Shown: in pieces, positions 39,081-47,293 of the stretch | How the letters are laid out: every line of letters starts with the position of its first letter | How positions within the stretch are numbered: the stretch's first letter is position 1 | The notes under the pieces: generated by a model | The model's input: only the letters and a program-made list of their open reading frames with translations | Told to the model about the DNA's origin: nothing | Database searches by the model: none | Made by a program: the position numbers and the translations under genes | Source: a virus | Virus record (IMG/VR): IMGVR_UViG_3300028556_000002 | Location: 1 to 57,933 of that record | Reading direction: 5' to 3' (one strand) | Length of the DNA: 57,933 nt

Positions 39081-39602
39081 ATGACCGACGCTCTCGAACA
39101 CGCCACCACCCAGTGGCACGAGATCAACGCCCGCATCGGCGACGCCTCCGGCGGCGGCTACCCGCCCGACCCGTACCTGTACGCCGCCCTCCTGGACGCC
39201 CGCGCCGGATGGTGGGACCACCTCGGACAGCTCGCCGACCGCCCGGAGTGGTCGACGGACGCGCAGCACGACGCCCGGGGCAGGATCCGCGACGTGTACG
39301 CCATCGCCTGCTCCTACGCCGCCGAGCTCAACCGGAACGACGCCGCGGCGGTCCGGTTCCGCTACCGCATTCCGACCCTGCACCCCAAGACCGACGCGGC
39401 CCGCATCGGACTGGACAGCACCTGCCGGGAATGCGGACGGCCCATGAAGCTCGACCGCTACGCCGAACCCAACCGCTGCCCGGCATGCCCGGACCTGCTG
39501 TACGGCATCACCCCGCACAGCGCCGAACAGGCCAAGACCTACCCGCCCGGCCAGCAGTGGGTACCGGGCCCGGACCGAACGGAGGACTACGACGGTGACT
39601 GA
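39081..39602 (+). CDS. Early protein with zinc ribbon
   Basis: The product has 173 residues from ATG with AGAGGACGA. A helical domain (DPYLYAALLDARAGWWDHLG, AYAAELNRNDAAAVRFRYR) is followed by a zinc ribbon (CRECGRPMKLDRYAEPNRCP-AC). Function unknown. Confidence 0.6.
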   Translation: MTDALEHATTQWHEINARIGDASGGGYPPDPYLYAALLDARAGWWDHLGQLADRPEWSTDAQHDARGRIRDVYAIACSYAAELNRNDAAAVRFRYRIPTLHPKTDAARIGLDSTCRECGRPMKLDRYAEPNRCPACPDLLYGITPHSAEQAKTYPPGQQWVPGPDRTEDYDGD

Positions 39603-39942
39603 GCCCGCCACCAACCCGGCCGCCGCCACCCACCACGCCCAACCCCGCACCGACGAACAGCACCGCGCCCTCGCCGGCCTCCAGCTGCTCTACGGCGAAG
39701 CCCAGGACGACATTCAGCGTGCCGACCGCCTCATGCGCCGCTCGATGGAACTGCGCGCCCACCTCGTCGCCCGCATGGTCGCAGTCCTCGGCGACCAGGA
39801 CTCCGTCGCGCAGACCCTCGGCCAGCCGGCCCAGTTCGTCCGGGCCTGCGTGATGCACGCCAACGGCCACGCGCTGGGAAGGCCCGCACCGCAGGTCCCG
39901 ACCGCCCCCGCCGACGCGCAGGAAGGGGCCCGCAATGGGTGA
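39595..39942 (+). CDS. Small helical protein
   Basis: The product has 115 residues from GTG 39595. Largely one long helix (GEAQDDIQRADRLMRRSMEL, RAHLVARMVAVLGDQDSVAQ). No family recognised. Overlaps both neighbours by 8 bases. Confidence 0.5.
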   Translation: MTEPATNPAAATHHAQPRTDEQHRALAGLQLLYGEAQDDIQRADRLMRRSMELRAHLVARMVAVLGDQDSVAQTLGQPAQFVRACVMHANGHALGRPAPQVPTAPADAQEGARNG

Positions 39943-40510
39943 GACCCGGAAGCCGCGCCGCATTCACGTCGTGACACCACGGCCCCCCAAGCGTCCCGTG
40001 CCGGTCCTGTACCTCGACCTCGACGGCACCGTCCGCCAGGGCAAGGACGACGAGCTCGGACGCTTCGTGAACGGCCCCGAGGACGTTGTCGTGTTCCTCG
40101 AGGCCGTGGAGATGATGCGCCGCTGGAAGGCCGGCGGCGGCCGAATCGTCGCCGTCAGCAACCAGGGCGGTATAGCCCTCGGCATCGTGCCCTTCCGGAA
40201 AGTCGCGGCCGCGATGATCGAGACGCAGCGGCAGACCGGCCACCTCTTCGACAAGGTCACCTTCTGCCAGCACCACCCCGGAGCCGAACACCCCGAGATG
40301 GCCCGGTGCTGGTGCCGCAAGCCGTCACCCGGCCTGATCATCGAGAGCGCGCTCGCCCTGGCCGAGCAGTTCCCCGGCGAGATCTACCCGCCGTACATGG
40401 GCCTCATGGTCGGCGACCGGCCCGAGGACCAGGAGTGCGCGCGGCTGGCCGGGCTCGACTTCCAGTGGGCGGCCGACTGGCGGGCGCGGGCAGGGGCCAG
40501 CGATGGCTGA
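39935..40510 (+). CDS. HAD-family phosphatase (GmhB / polynucleotide phosphatase type)
   Basis: The product has 191 residues. Motif I is YLDLDGTV with nucleophile Asp28 and Asp30; motif II is VSNQGGIA; motif IV is MVGDRPEDQ. A zinc loop like that of GmhB/HisB-N phosphatases is present (C-x-H in FCQHHPG and C-x-C in CWCRKPSPG). It would remove a phosphate from a sugar or a nucleic-acid 3' end. Among phage genes a DNA or RNA 3'-end phosphatase is plausible, but no kinase or ligase lies beside it. The neighbours are small regulators. Confidence 0.75.
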   Translation: MGETRKPRRIHVVTPRPPKRPVPVLYLDLDGTVRQGKDDELGRFVNGPEDVVVFLEAVEMMRRWKAGGGRIVAVSNQGGIALGIVPFRKVAAAMIETQRQTGHLFDKVTFCQHHPGAEHPEMARCWCRKPSPGLIIESALALAEQFPGEIYPPYMGLMVGDRPEDQECARLAGLDFQWAADWRARAGASDG

Positions 40511-40721
40511 GCCGACGAAGGCTATGACCCTACGCCTCCCCGCCGAACTCGCCGACGACCTGGAGGTCGTCGCGTACGTCAATGAGCAGCCGATCTCCAC
40601 GGTGGTCCGCGAGGCCATTGCGGCCCACATCGAGGCCCGGACCGCCGACCCGGCGTTCCGGGCCCGGCTGGGCGCCACCATCGACCGCGCCAAGGCGCTG
40701 CTGGGAGACCACAATGGCTGA
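40503..40721 (+). CDS. Ribbon-helix-helix (CopG-like) protein
   Basis: The product has 72 residues. AMTLRLPAELADDLEVVAYV followed by ISTVVREAIAAHIEAR is the ribbon-helix-helix layout. It would bind DNA as a dimer and repress or coordinate early genes. No toxin partner is apparent, though the next gene is a small membrane protein. Confidence 0.75.
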   Translation: MAEPTKAMTLRLPAELADDLEVVAYVNEQPISTVVREAIAAHIEARTADPAFRARLGATIDRAKALLGDHNG

Positions 40722-40923
40722 GCCCCAGAACCGGCCCGGACCTCGCACCCAGGCCCTCGCCGGCGGCGCGGCCGCCGCAGGACTGGCCGGGCTCGCCACC
40801 TACAGCGTGCCGGGCACCGCCGGGCTCATAGCGTGGATCGCCGGCACGGCCGCCATCGCCGGAACGGCCGGAGCGGTACTGGCGTACCGGGACCGACGCG
40901 AGAGGCGGGGCCGCGATGCCTGA
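40714..40923 (+). CDS. Small Gly/Ala-rich membrane protein
   Basis: The product has 69 residues from ATG 40714. Two hydrophobic segments (LAGGAAAAGLAGLATYSV, LIAWIAGTAAIAGTAGAVLA) and a basic end (YRDRRERRGRDA) suggest a membrane hairpin. It follows the ribbon-helix-helix gene with an 8-base overlap, which allows a regulator/membrane-effector pair, but this is speculation. Confidence 0.55.
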   Translation: MAEPQNRPGPRTQALAGGAAAAGLAGLATYSVPGTAGLIAWIAGTAAIAGTAGAVLAYRDRRERRGRDA

Positions 40924-41524
40924 GCCGATGAGCGACGAGCGGCTGGCCGAGATCCGCGCCTGGGATGCCGAGCGCAACCCGACCACGGTGCGGAAGCGGC
41001 CGAACTCGGCCGTCGCGCACCGGCACGAGCTGCTGGCCGAGGTCGAGCGTGCGCGCGCCGAGCTGGCCGCCGCGACTGCGCGGGCCGAGACGGCCGAGGC
41101 CGCGTACCACCGCCTCGACTCCGCGCAGGCCGCCGAGGTGGCGCAGTTGCGGCTCAAGCTCGCGACTCGCGGTGATCTCATGAACGGCCTTGACGGCGAG
41201 GTGGAAGGCTTGCGTGCCCGCGCCGAGCAGGCCGAGGCAGAGCTAGCCGAGCTGCGGGAGCGGCTGGGTGGTCAACGTCGGCAGTGGGGCGTGCGCATGC
41301 GGGATACCGATGCCGCCGAGGACATCGAGGTCATGTCCAACAAAGCCCAGGCGCGCGAGTGCGCAACGGCATGGCGTGGCGAAATCCCGAATACCAACCC
41401 AACCGTCATGTACCGAACCGAGCGCCTTGTCGGGCAGTGGCGCGGTGCCGACGCCGCGCCGAGCACCGCCCTGGAGCGCGCGACCGCCGAGCAGGACGTT
41501 GGGGGAGGTGCCGGCAGTGGCTAA
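40916..41524 (+). CDS. Coiled-coil protein with conserved C-terminal domain
   Basis: The product has 202 residues. Residues 35-125 form a long coiled coil (LLAEVERARAELAAATARAE, EGLRARAEQAEAELAELRER). Residues 130-185 (GVRMRDTDAAEDIEVMSNKA) form a small domain that I have seen only as uncharacterised phage sequence. Function unknown. Confidence 0.55.
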   Translation: MPEPMSDERLAEIRAWDAERNPTTVRKRPNSAVAHRHELLAEVERARAELAAATARAETAEAAYHRLDSAQAAEVAQLRLKLATRGDLMNGLDGEVEGLRARAEQAEAELAELRERLGGQRRQWGVRMRDTDAAEDIEVMSNKAQARECATAWRGEIPNTNPTVMYRTERLVGQWRGADAAPSTALERATAEQDVGGGAGSG

Positions 41525-41765
41525 GCCCACCGGCCGCGCCGTGATCCAGCGGGTCTGCGAGCACCACCGCGGCGACCCGCCCGAAGTCCTCGTCCCCGCC
41601 ATCATGAACGCCCTCAAGGGTCACGGCCTGCACATCACCACCGACCCGACCGCGGCCGCCATTGAGTACTGCGGCGGCAGCCGCTATCGCGTCCGCCTGC
41701 AGAACGGGCGATGCCCCGTGTGCGGCTGGACGCCGAACCCCGAGAGCGAGGACGGTCATGGCTGA
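41517..41765 (+). CDS. Small protein with CxxC motif
   Basis: The product has 82 residues from GTG. Helical N-terminus, CEHHRGD, and C-terminal RCPVCGWTPN. A metal site is possible. Function unknown. Confidence 0.5.
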   Translation: MAKPTGRAVIQRVCEHHRGDPPEVLVPAIMNALKGHGLHITTDPTAAAIEYCGGSRYRVRLQNGRCPVCGWTPNPESEDGHG

Positions 41766-42057
41766 GCCGGCCGCCGATCGCGACGCATACGAGCAGGTGA
41801 AGCGCGCGCTCTCCGACCCCGACTGCCCCTGGCCCGACGTCGTCACCTGGATCGACGTCCTCATCGAACAGGCCCGGCGCAGCCCCGAATACCAGCTCGA
41901 ACGCGACTGGTACCGCACCTACCATGCCGTCGACATGGACGAGATCCTGGCCACGCCCGAAGGCCGGCGCGGGTTCCAGATCGGAACGCTGTACGCCCGC
42001 TGCCAGCAAGAATGCGGAACCGCCCGACCCGAACAGGAAGCCGCCGATGGAACCTGA
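41758..42057 (+). CDS. Small early protein
   Basis: The product has 99 residues from ATG 41758. Helical (YEQVKRALSDPDCPWPDVVT, LIEQARRSPEYQLERDWYRT). No family recognised. Overlaps both neighbours. Confidence 0.5.
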   Translation: MAEPAADRDAYEQVKRALSDPDCPWPDVVTWIDVLIEQARRSPEYQLERDWYRTYHAVDMDEILATPEGRRGFQIGTLYARCQQECGTARPEQEAADGT

Positions 42058-42397
42058 CACCACCACCCCGCAGGACACCGCCGCGGACGAGCCCGGCACC
42101 GACAACGGTGCCGCGCTCGTCACGGCCCTCGACGAAGCCGCCGTCACCACCGCGCAGCTCGCCGCCGGACTCGCCCAGCTCGCCGCAGCCGTCCAGCAGC
42201 TCGGCGGCCTCGTGGTCCAGTTGCTCAACTCCCGGATTCTGTGCCACCGCTGCCACCACGACCGCGCGGCCGCCCACCGCCGCGGCGTCCAGGCCCAGGA
42301 CCTGCCGCCGATGGCCATCGCCAACCTGATCATCGCGGGCAAGGGCGTGTGTACCAGCCACGCCGGCGGCGCCGACCTGCTCATTCCCGGGCACTGA
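42047..42397 (+). CDS. Helical protein with CHRCHH motif
   Basis: The product has 116 residues from ATG 42047. An acidic Thr/Ala-rich N-terminus, a long helix (AAGLAQLAAAVQQLGGLVVQ) and CHRCHHDRAAAH, a probable metal site. Function unknown. Confidence 0.55.
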   Translation: MEPDTTTPQDTAADEPGTDNGAALVTALDEAAVTTAQLAAGLAQLAAAVQQLGGLVVQLLNSRILCHRCHHDRAAAHRRGVQAQDLPPMAIANLIIAGKGVCTSHAGGADLLIPGH

Positions 42398-42398
42398 C

Positions 42399-42794
42399 AT
42401 GGCCGACGACGAGAACGCCGGGCGCGTCGAAGCCGTCGTGGCTGAGGCGACGGGCGTCTTCGGCCACCAACTCCTGGTCGAGATGAAGTCGCTGGCGCCG
42501 CTCTGGAGCCCCATGCGGGAGTACCCGCCCACCGACGCTGCGGAGGTTGCCGCGAGGGTCACCGCGCGGCACAAGCGCGCACAGAGCGCGCTCGCGGCCG
42601 CCGTCGCCGAGTGGAAGCAAGTGCGCGTTCGTGCCGACTCGCCGACCGTCAGCGCCGTACTGGCCATCCACTGCCCGCAGGAAGCGTACGAGCGTCCCGT
42701 GTGCGCCGAGTGCCGCGAGTCCGGTTGGGACGGTGCGGACCCTGTGTACTGGCCGTGCAACACCTACGCCGCGATCAAGGAGAGCGCCCCGTGA
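42399..42794 (+). CDS. Small protein with C-terminal zinc site
   Basis: The product has 131 residues. Helical (ARVTARHKRAQSALAAAVAE) with the C-terminal motif VCAECRESGWDG... YWPCNTY, which is common in actinophage small proteins. Function unknown. Confidence 0.55.
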   Translation: MADDENAGRVEAVVAEATGVFGHQLLVEMKSLAPLWSPMREYPPTDAAEVAARVTARHKRAQSALAAAVAEWKQVRVRADSPTVSAVLAIHCPQEAYERPVCAECRESGWDGADPVYWPCNTYAAIKESAP

Positions 42795-43201
42795 CCAGCC
42801 CCGACCTCACGGCGTTCCTGGCCGCGCGCCTCCGCGAGCTCGCCGCCATCGCCCAGGCCGCGCTCGACGCCGCCATCAACCGCGGGCAGCCGCCCCGCCG
42901 GCCCGGCGCCTGGCACACCCCCGGCGAGGACCCGGGCATGCCGTCTTCGTTCGAGCTGCACTTCGAACCCGAGGCGATCCTCCTGGACACCGCCGCCATG
43001 CAGGCGATCCTGGCCGAGCACGAGCACGTGGCCGCCGACCGGCCCGACCGGGCGGCCGGAATCGACTTCGGCTGCCGGACGTGCCACAACGACCCCGACT
43101 GCGGCGAGACCGGGGCCCACGGCTGGTGCAAGACCACCCGGCACCTGGCCGCGCCGCACGCCCACCACCCCGAGTTCAAGCCCGAATGGAGCCTGACGTG
43201 A
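42791..43201 (+). CDS. DUF6221-like protein, copy 1
   Basis: The product has 136 residues from GTG. TAFLAARLRELAAIAQAALD at the start and CKTTRHLAAPHAHHPEFKPE-W at the end match the layout of the actinobacterial family I know as DUF6221; the middle has GCRTCHNDPDCG. A second copy lies at 46754-47293. Function unknown. Confidence 0.6.
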   Translation: MTSPDLTAFLAARLRELAAIAQAALDAAINRGQPPRRPGAWHTPGEDPGMPSSFELHFEPEAILLDTAAMQAILAEHEHVAADRPDRAAGIDFGCRTCHNDPDCGETGAHGWCKTTRHLAAPHAHHPEFKPEWSLT

Positions 43202-43902
43202 CGGACCAGAACCCGTACCAGCCGGTTCCCGTGAACATCCCGGACGGCCACCCGGCCCTCGACACCAGCGGCTTCACCGACCTGCGCGCCCTGGCCGAGG
43301 CCGGTCTCTCGGCGACACAGGGCATGGCGAACGTCAGGGGCACCATGGACGCGCTCCCGTCCAGCGCCGACCTGGCCGCCGCGATGCAGACCCTGGCCGC
43401 GGCCGGGATCAGCGTGGACCACCTCACCACCCCCGACGGCATCCGGGCGGCGCTCTCGCCGGGCTCCTACAGCGGCCCCGAATTGCCGCCCGGCGTGGCG
43501 GAACTGCTCAACGGCCCCAGCGCGAACCAGCCACCGCGGCGCGGCCTGCGCCCGGTTGGCCACACGTGCCACCGGTGCGGACAGGCCGCCACCCACCAGT
43601 GGCCGCGCCGCGCCACCGACCAGGAGGCCGAGGACTGGCACGCCGCGCGCGAGCAGTGGATCCGGCAGCACAACGACGGACGCCCCGAGGCCGAGTACGT
43701 TTCGGACCGGTCGGACACGGTCACGGTGGCCGTGCACGGGTGCGACGACCACAAGCTGACGCCCGAGATCCCGGTGGACAATCCCGAGGCGGCGCAGATC
43801 GCTTTGGACGCTGGCGCTGCCCGGCGGGCGCTGGTTCACGATGCCGACTGCGGAGGCCACGGGGCGTGCGGATGCGGTGGCGGCGATGACCGAGCCGCCT
43901 GA
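43198..43902 (+). CDS. Early protein with Cys/His clusters
   Basis: The product has 234 residues from GTG 43198 (ATG 43186 also possible). Helical first half (LAAAMQTLAAAGISVDHLTT), then HTCHRCGQAATHQW and, at the end, DCGGHGACGCGGG. Metal binding is likely. Function unknown. Confidence 0.55.
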   Translation: MTDQNPYQPVPVNIPDGHPALDTSGFTDLRALAEAGLSATQGMANVRGTMDALPSSADLAAAMQTLAAAGISVDHLTTPDGIRAALSPGSYSGPELPPGVAELLNGPSANQPPRRGLRPVGHTCHRCGQAATHQWPRRATDQEAEDWHAAREQWIRQHNDGRPEAEYVSDRSDTVTVAVHGCDDHKLTPEIPVDNPEAAQIALDAGAARRALVHDADCGGHGACGCGGGDDRAA

Positions 43903-44242
43903 AGTGCGGGACGCCGCGAAGTATCTGTTGCACTGTCTGGCGCAGGGAGCTGAGCCCGTGACGATACGGCTCAACCCGAGTCCGGAGCCGACCGAGGCGC
44001 AGATCGCCGAGTGGCAGGAGCGCCTGGAGGAGGCGATGCAGGACCCCAAGTTCCACCGTCTCAGGCCTCTCGGCGTGAGCGACGAGGAGCTGGACCGCAC
44101 TGAGTGGGAGCGGGAGGTGCGGCACAAGCTGGACTCGGCGCTGTTCGCGCTGGAGAACGGCTGGAGCTACACGTGGGACCGGCCGTACGAGTATGCCGCG
44201 CTCGAACGCAGCGGGCCCGAGGAGGAGGACGATGGCGACTGA
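43886..44242 (+). CDS. Small early protein
   Basis: The product has 118 residues from ATG 43886. Helical (AKYLLHCLAQGAEPVTIRLN, QIAEWQERLEEAMQDPKFHR) with an acidic C-terminus. No family recognised. Confidence 0.5.
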   Translation: MTEPPEVRDAAKYLLHCLAQGAEPVTIRLNPSPEPTEAQIAEWQERLEEAMQDPKFHRLRPLGVSDEELDRTEWEREVRHKLDSALFALENGWSYTWDRPYEYAALERSGPEEEDDGD

Positions 44243-44456
44243 CCTGCACGCCGCGATCCGCGAGCGGCTGGAGGAAGTTCAAGGCCCGTTCCCGGATGTT
44301 TTCTCGGCGATCACGGCCCTGCTCGACTGGCACGCGCTTGGCTGGCAGTACTACGAGGAGCCCGGCAAGCTGCCGAACTGGTGTCACGCCTGCAACGACA
44401 TCGGGCCCTGCGAGACGGTCCAGATCATCGCGAGGGAACTGGGGATCGAGACGTGA
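44232..44456 (+). CDS. Small protein with CHAC motif
   Basis: The product has 74 residues from ATG 44232. LLDWHALGWQYYEEPGKLPN is followed by WCHACNDIGPCETVQ, a likely metal site. Function unknown. Confidence 0.5.
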   Translation: MATDLHAAIRERLEEVQGPFPDVFSAITALLDWHALGWQYYEEPGKLPNWCHACNDIGPCETVQIIARELGIET

Positions 44457-44569
44457 GCGAACAGATCACATATTTCGCTGGTGCGGTCATTGGAGGCCTG
44501 ATCGCCGCCGCGTTCAACTGGCTTTTCTTCGGCTGGCTCGCCCGACGCCGGGCAACGAAGGGGCGCTGA
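44453..44569 (+). CDS. Very small single-helix membrane protein
   Basis: The product has 38 residues from GTG 44453, coupled to the previous gene (GTGA). One membrane helix (YFAGAVIGGLIAAAFNWLFF) and a basic end (ARRRATKGR). Function unknown; could be a tiny membrane modulator. Confidence 0.5.
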   Translation: MSEQITYFAGAVIGGLIAAAFNWLFFGWLARRRATKGR

Positions 44570-44570
44570 C

Positions 44571-44825
44571 GTGAGCGGCGACTACGACGACCAGATCAAG
44601 TGCCAGATCCTCGGCGCCTTCGGCTTCAGCTCCGAGGACGAACTCGACCCGGACGGCAGCTACCGTGCCGCACTCGCCGAGTACCGGGCGCGCGAGGAGG
44701 CGTACCGGGCCGCGCTGCCCGGTCGGATGGAGGCGGCGGCAGCGGAGGTCAACGAGCGACTGCGCGCCTCGGGCGTCCTGCCGCCGGGGTGCGAGCTTAC
44801 GTTCGCAGTGGTTGAAGGGGGCTGA
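44571..44825 (+). CDS. Small early protein
   Basis: The product has 84 residues from GTG. Helical (YRAALAEYRAREEAYRAALP) and acidic. No family recognised. Confidence 0.5.
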   Translation: MSGDYDDQIKCQILGAFGFSSEDELDPDGSYRAALAEYRAREEAYRAALPGRMEAAAAEVNERLRASGVLPPGCELTFAVVEGG

Positions 44826-44826
44826 T

Positions 44827-45114
44827 GTGAGCTACTGCATTCTGACGCTCGGCGACATCCTGACCGCCGAGGAGCTGGCGGGCCAGCCGTTCGCGGCCGA
44901 CACCGTGCTGAACGACCCGGCGTTCATGCACTACATGCTCGGCGCGAAGTTTGCCCAGATGGGCGATGAAGAACGACGGAAGTACGTGCTGTACGCGGTC
45001 GGGTTCGCGAAGATCTACGGCGCGCCACTGCGGTACGCCATGCTCGACGCGCTGATGTACGACTCGGCACCGGTGCCCCCTCGGAGCCCCTTCTACGAAC
45101 GGGGCGGCCAGTGA
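44827..45114 (+). CDS. Small early protein
   Basis: The product has 95 residues from GTG 44827. Contains FAADTVLNDPAFMHYMLGAK and RRKYVLYAVGFAKIYGAPLR, all helical. No family recognised. Confidence 0.5.
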   Translation: MSYCILTLGDILTAEELAGQPFAADTVLNDPAFMHYMLGAKFAQMGDEERRKYVLYAVGFAKIYGAPLRYAMLDALMYDSAPVPPRSPFYERGGQ

Positions 45115-45296
45115 GACGCCGACAGCCTGAAGCGCCCCGCTGCCTGCACACCCGCCGCGAGCCAGTCCAGACCCTCGGCGGCGAGCTTGTGGCGCAGCTC
45201 TGCCTCACCTGCGACGCGGAGCTCACTGCCGACTACCGGCCCAGCCTGACCGACCTGTTTTTCAACCCGGCCCTGATCGAGCAGAGCGGCCGATGA
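45111..45296 (+). CDS. Small protein with CLTC motif
   Basis: The product has 61 residues from GTG, coupled upstream. CLHTRREPVQTLGG and QLCLTCDAEL suggest a metal site. Function unknown. Confidence 0.5.
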   Translation: MRRRQPEAPRCLHTRREPVQTLGGELVAQLCLTCDAELTADYRPSLTDLFFNPALIEQSGR

Positions 45297-45301
45297 GCGG
45301 G

Positions 45302-45526
45302 CTACCCGCGCCCCAGCGCGACCAGCCAGCACTCCGGGCAGCCGTCCGGCCCGACGGTACGCAGCGGGTGCAGCGAGCACGCCCGGACCACACCATCTGT
45401 TCGGCCCAGCAGATTCAGGGGGCCGTGCTTCATCTTGACCGGGACGGCCGCGGGCACCGTCAGATCCATCGGCTCGATATCGGCCAGGCCGAGACCGAAC
45501 GATGCGAACACGGCGGCCAGTTCCAC
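45302..45526 (-). CDS. Isolated leftward small gene
   Basis: The product has 74 residues from a GTG on the complement. The leftward frame has strong third-position GC and a sensible protein (MELAAVFASFGLGLADIEPM, then GPDGCPECWLVALGRG), whereas the rightward frame there reads poorly. It is the only leftward gene I support in 24-49 kb. It converges on the gene ending at 45296. Function unknown. Confidence 0.55.
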   Translation of the reverse strand: MELAAVFASFGLGLADIEPMDLTVPAAVPVKMKHGPLNLLGRTDGVVRACSLHPLRTVGPDGCPECWLVALGRG

Positions 45527-45558
45527 CCGAACATGATCTCACGCACCGGAGACAGGCC

Positions 45559-46428
45559 ATGACCGCCCAGATGTGCGACGCCCCCCACCGCGACAACCCG
45601 CCGACGGCCGCCGGAGGACTGCGGCTGTGCTTTGGACACCTGGCCAGCGTGCAGGACGCGCTGACCGGGCCGAGCGTGCAGGAGGACCCGACCGCCGAAG
45701 TGCAGTGGGGCGTGCACCACGGCACCCGCTACATCCGCTGCGAAAACCGGGACGCTGCCGGGCTGCTGGCTGCTGGCATCACCCGCCAGCTCTCCGAGCG
45801 GTACGAATTCTGGATCGGGCCGAAAGACGCGCCCTACGTAGCCTGCAACGACGGTACCGGCTGGACCGACCCGCGCGACTGCAAGCCCGGCGGACTCGCC
45901 CGCGACTGGACCGCGCTGGCCGGCCTGACCGGACACAAGACCGCGTCCGGCGCCTACGTCACCGGCAGCGCCGAACCGCGCCTGCCCATCAACCCGGCCG
46001 TGGCCACCCTGCGCGACCGCATCCCGGGCGTACTCGCGTCGTGGGCGCGGGTACACGTCGAGGAGCTGAACGCCACTCCGCCGTCCGGCGACAGTCCCGG
46101 CGTGCTGTGCGCGTGGCTCGCCCGCTCGATCGACTGGGCCGCCGCGCAGCCGTGGGCCGGGGAGTACGCGGCCGAGCTCGGGGAGCTGCGAGGACGGGCC
46201 AGAGCGCTGATCGACCTGCCCTCGCGGCCGCGCGCCACGATCGGGGACTGCGTCGAGCGGCACGAAGGGCAGCGCTGCCCCGGGACGCTTACCTCGGCGA
46301 TCCGCGAGGAGCACGACCCGCGCGCCAGTCTGATCGAGTGCGACACGTGCGGGGCGGCGTGGGACAGTACGCAGTGGATGCGGCTTGGGCAGCGGATCGC
46401 GACGCAGGCGAGGAGGATGGCGGCGTGA
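45559..46428 (+). CDS. Early protein with C-terminal zinc ribbon
   Basis: The product has 289 residues from ATG 45559. Residues 50-120 form an alpha/beta region (QWGVHHGTRYIRCENRDAAG, YEFWIGPKDAPYVACNDGTG); residues 150-220 are helical; the C-terminus has RCPGTLTS... LIECDTCGAAWDSTQWMRLG, a zinc-ribbon and arginine-helix end common in Streptomyces phage proteins. Function unknown. Confidence 0.6.
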   Translation: MTAQMCDAPHRDNPPTAAGGLRLCFGHLASVQDALTGPSVQEDPTAEVQWGVHHGTRYIRCENRDAAGLLAAGITRQLSERYEFWIGPKDAPYVACNDGTGWTDPRDCKPGGLARDWTALAGLTGHKTASGAYVTGSAEPRLPINPAVATLRDRIPGVLASWARVHVEELNATPPSGDSPGVLCAWLARSIDWAAAQPWAGEYAAELGELRGRARALIDLPSRPRATIGDCVERHEGQRCPGTLTSAIREEHDPRASLIECDTCGAAWDSTQWMRLGQRIATQARRMAA

Positions 46429-46757
46429 GTGACGGAGACCGGAACATGGCGGGTATTGAATACAGCGTGAGTCGTACCGTGGCCGCGAACGTCAGGAAGC
46501 TGCGGCGCGCACGCGAATGGTCGCAGGATGCGCTGGCCGAGCGGGTCGCCATGGCAGGCATGCCCAGCCTCGACAGGCAGAAGATCAGCAAGGCCGAAAG
46601 GGGCTATCGGGCCACCTTTTCTGTCGATGAGCTCGTTGCTCTTGCCGCCGCGCTTGACGTGCGCCCCGAAGAGCTCCTCACTCCCTTTGAGTGTTTGCAG
46701 TGTCGCAACACGCCCCCGGCCGGCTTCGCCTGCAAGACGTGCGGCGCATCGGCGTGA
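46425..46757 (+). CDS. XRE HTH protein with zinc ribbon
   Basis: The product has 110 residues from GTG 46425. Residues 20-85 form an XRE fold (ANVRKLRRAREWSQDALAER, KISKAERGYRATFSVDELVA), and the C-terminus is a zinc ribbon (FECLQCRNTPPAGFACKTCG). A probable regulator of late-early genes. Confidence 0.7.
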   Translation: MSDGDRNMAGIEYSVSRTVAANVRKLRRAREWSQDALAERVAMAGMPSLDRQKISKAERGYRATFSVDELVALAAALDVRPEELLTPFECLQCRNTPPAGFACKTCGASA

Positions 46758-47293
46758 CGGACATTGCCACGTGGCTTGGGCGGCAGCTCGACGAAGACGC
46801 AATGTGGGCCCGGGAGGCAAGCAGAGACCGTCACGGCGACGTCCCGACCGGATCCCACTGGCAGTGGGTCAACAACCACGACGACCGCGTACTGACACCT
46901 GACCCGGCGGCCGAGGAATGGCTCGACGAAGACAGCGAAGCCGGGCAACCGGCGCTTCGCAGCGTCGAGGAATTTGACGCCGGCAGCTACGAGCTGCCTC
47001 AGTTCCCGATCCACAATGCCGAGGAGATCCTGACCGTCGTCGCCGGGCACATCGTTCGCCACGACCCGGCCAGCGTGCTGCGCGACGTCGCAGCCAAGCG
47101 CAAGATCCTGGTCGCACACTGGGACGGACACGGCTGCCCCACCTGCCTGATCGAGATGGACGCCGACGAAGACACCGACGGCAACCAGCACCAGTACCCG
47201 GTCATGCACTGGACGACGCCGTGTCCGACGACGCGCTGGCTGGCCGCAGCCTATGACGGCCGACCCGGGTACAAGGATGAGTGGCGGCCGTGA
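46754..47293 (+). CDS. DUF6221-like protein, copy 2
   Basis: The product has 179 residues from GTG 46754. TDIATWLGRQLDEDAMWARE opens the protein; VVAGHIVRHDPASVLRDVAA, KRKIL and TTRWLAAAYDGRPGYKDEW-RP close it, all typical of the DUF6221 family. Function not known; paralogue at 42791-43201. Confidence 0.7.
   Translation: MTDIATWLGRQLDEDAMWAREASRDRHGDVPTGSHWQWVNNHDDRVLTPDPAAEEWLDEDSEAGQPALRSVEEFDAGSYELPQFPIHNAEEILTVVAGHIVRHDPASVLRDVAAKRKILVAHWDGHGCPTCLIEMDADEDTDGNQHQYPVMHWTTPCPTTRWLAAAYDGRPGYKDEWRP

Noticed and set aside
40503-40923. Toxin-antitoxin pair (ribbon-helix-helix plus small membrane protein)
   Set aside because: Gene order allows it, but the membrane protein has no toxin motif and both are embedded in a coupled early operon; not enough evidence to call.
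45293-45562. Rightward 89-codon frame overlapping the leftward gene at 45302
   Set aside because: Although coupled by ATGA to the gene before, its third-position GC is poor and the product (Gln/Arg/His-rich) has no sensible pattern; the leftward frame is much better.
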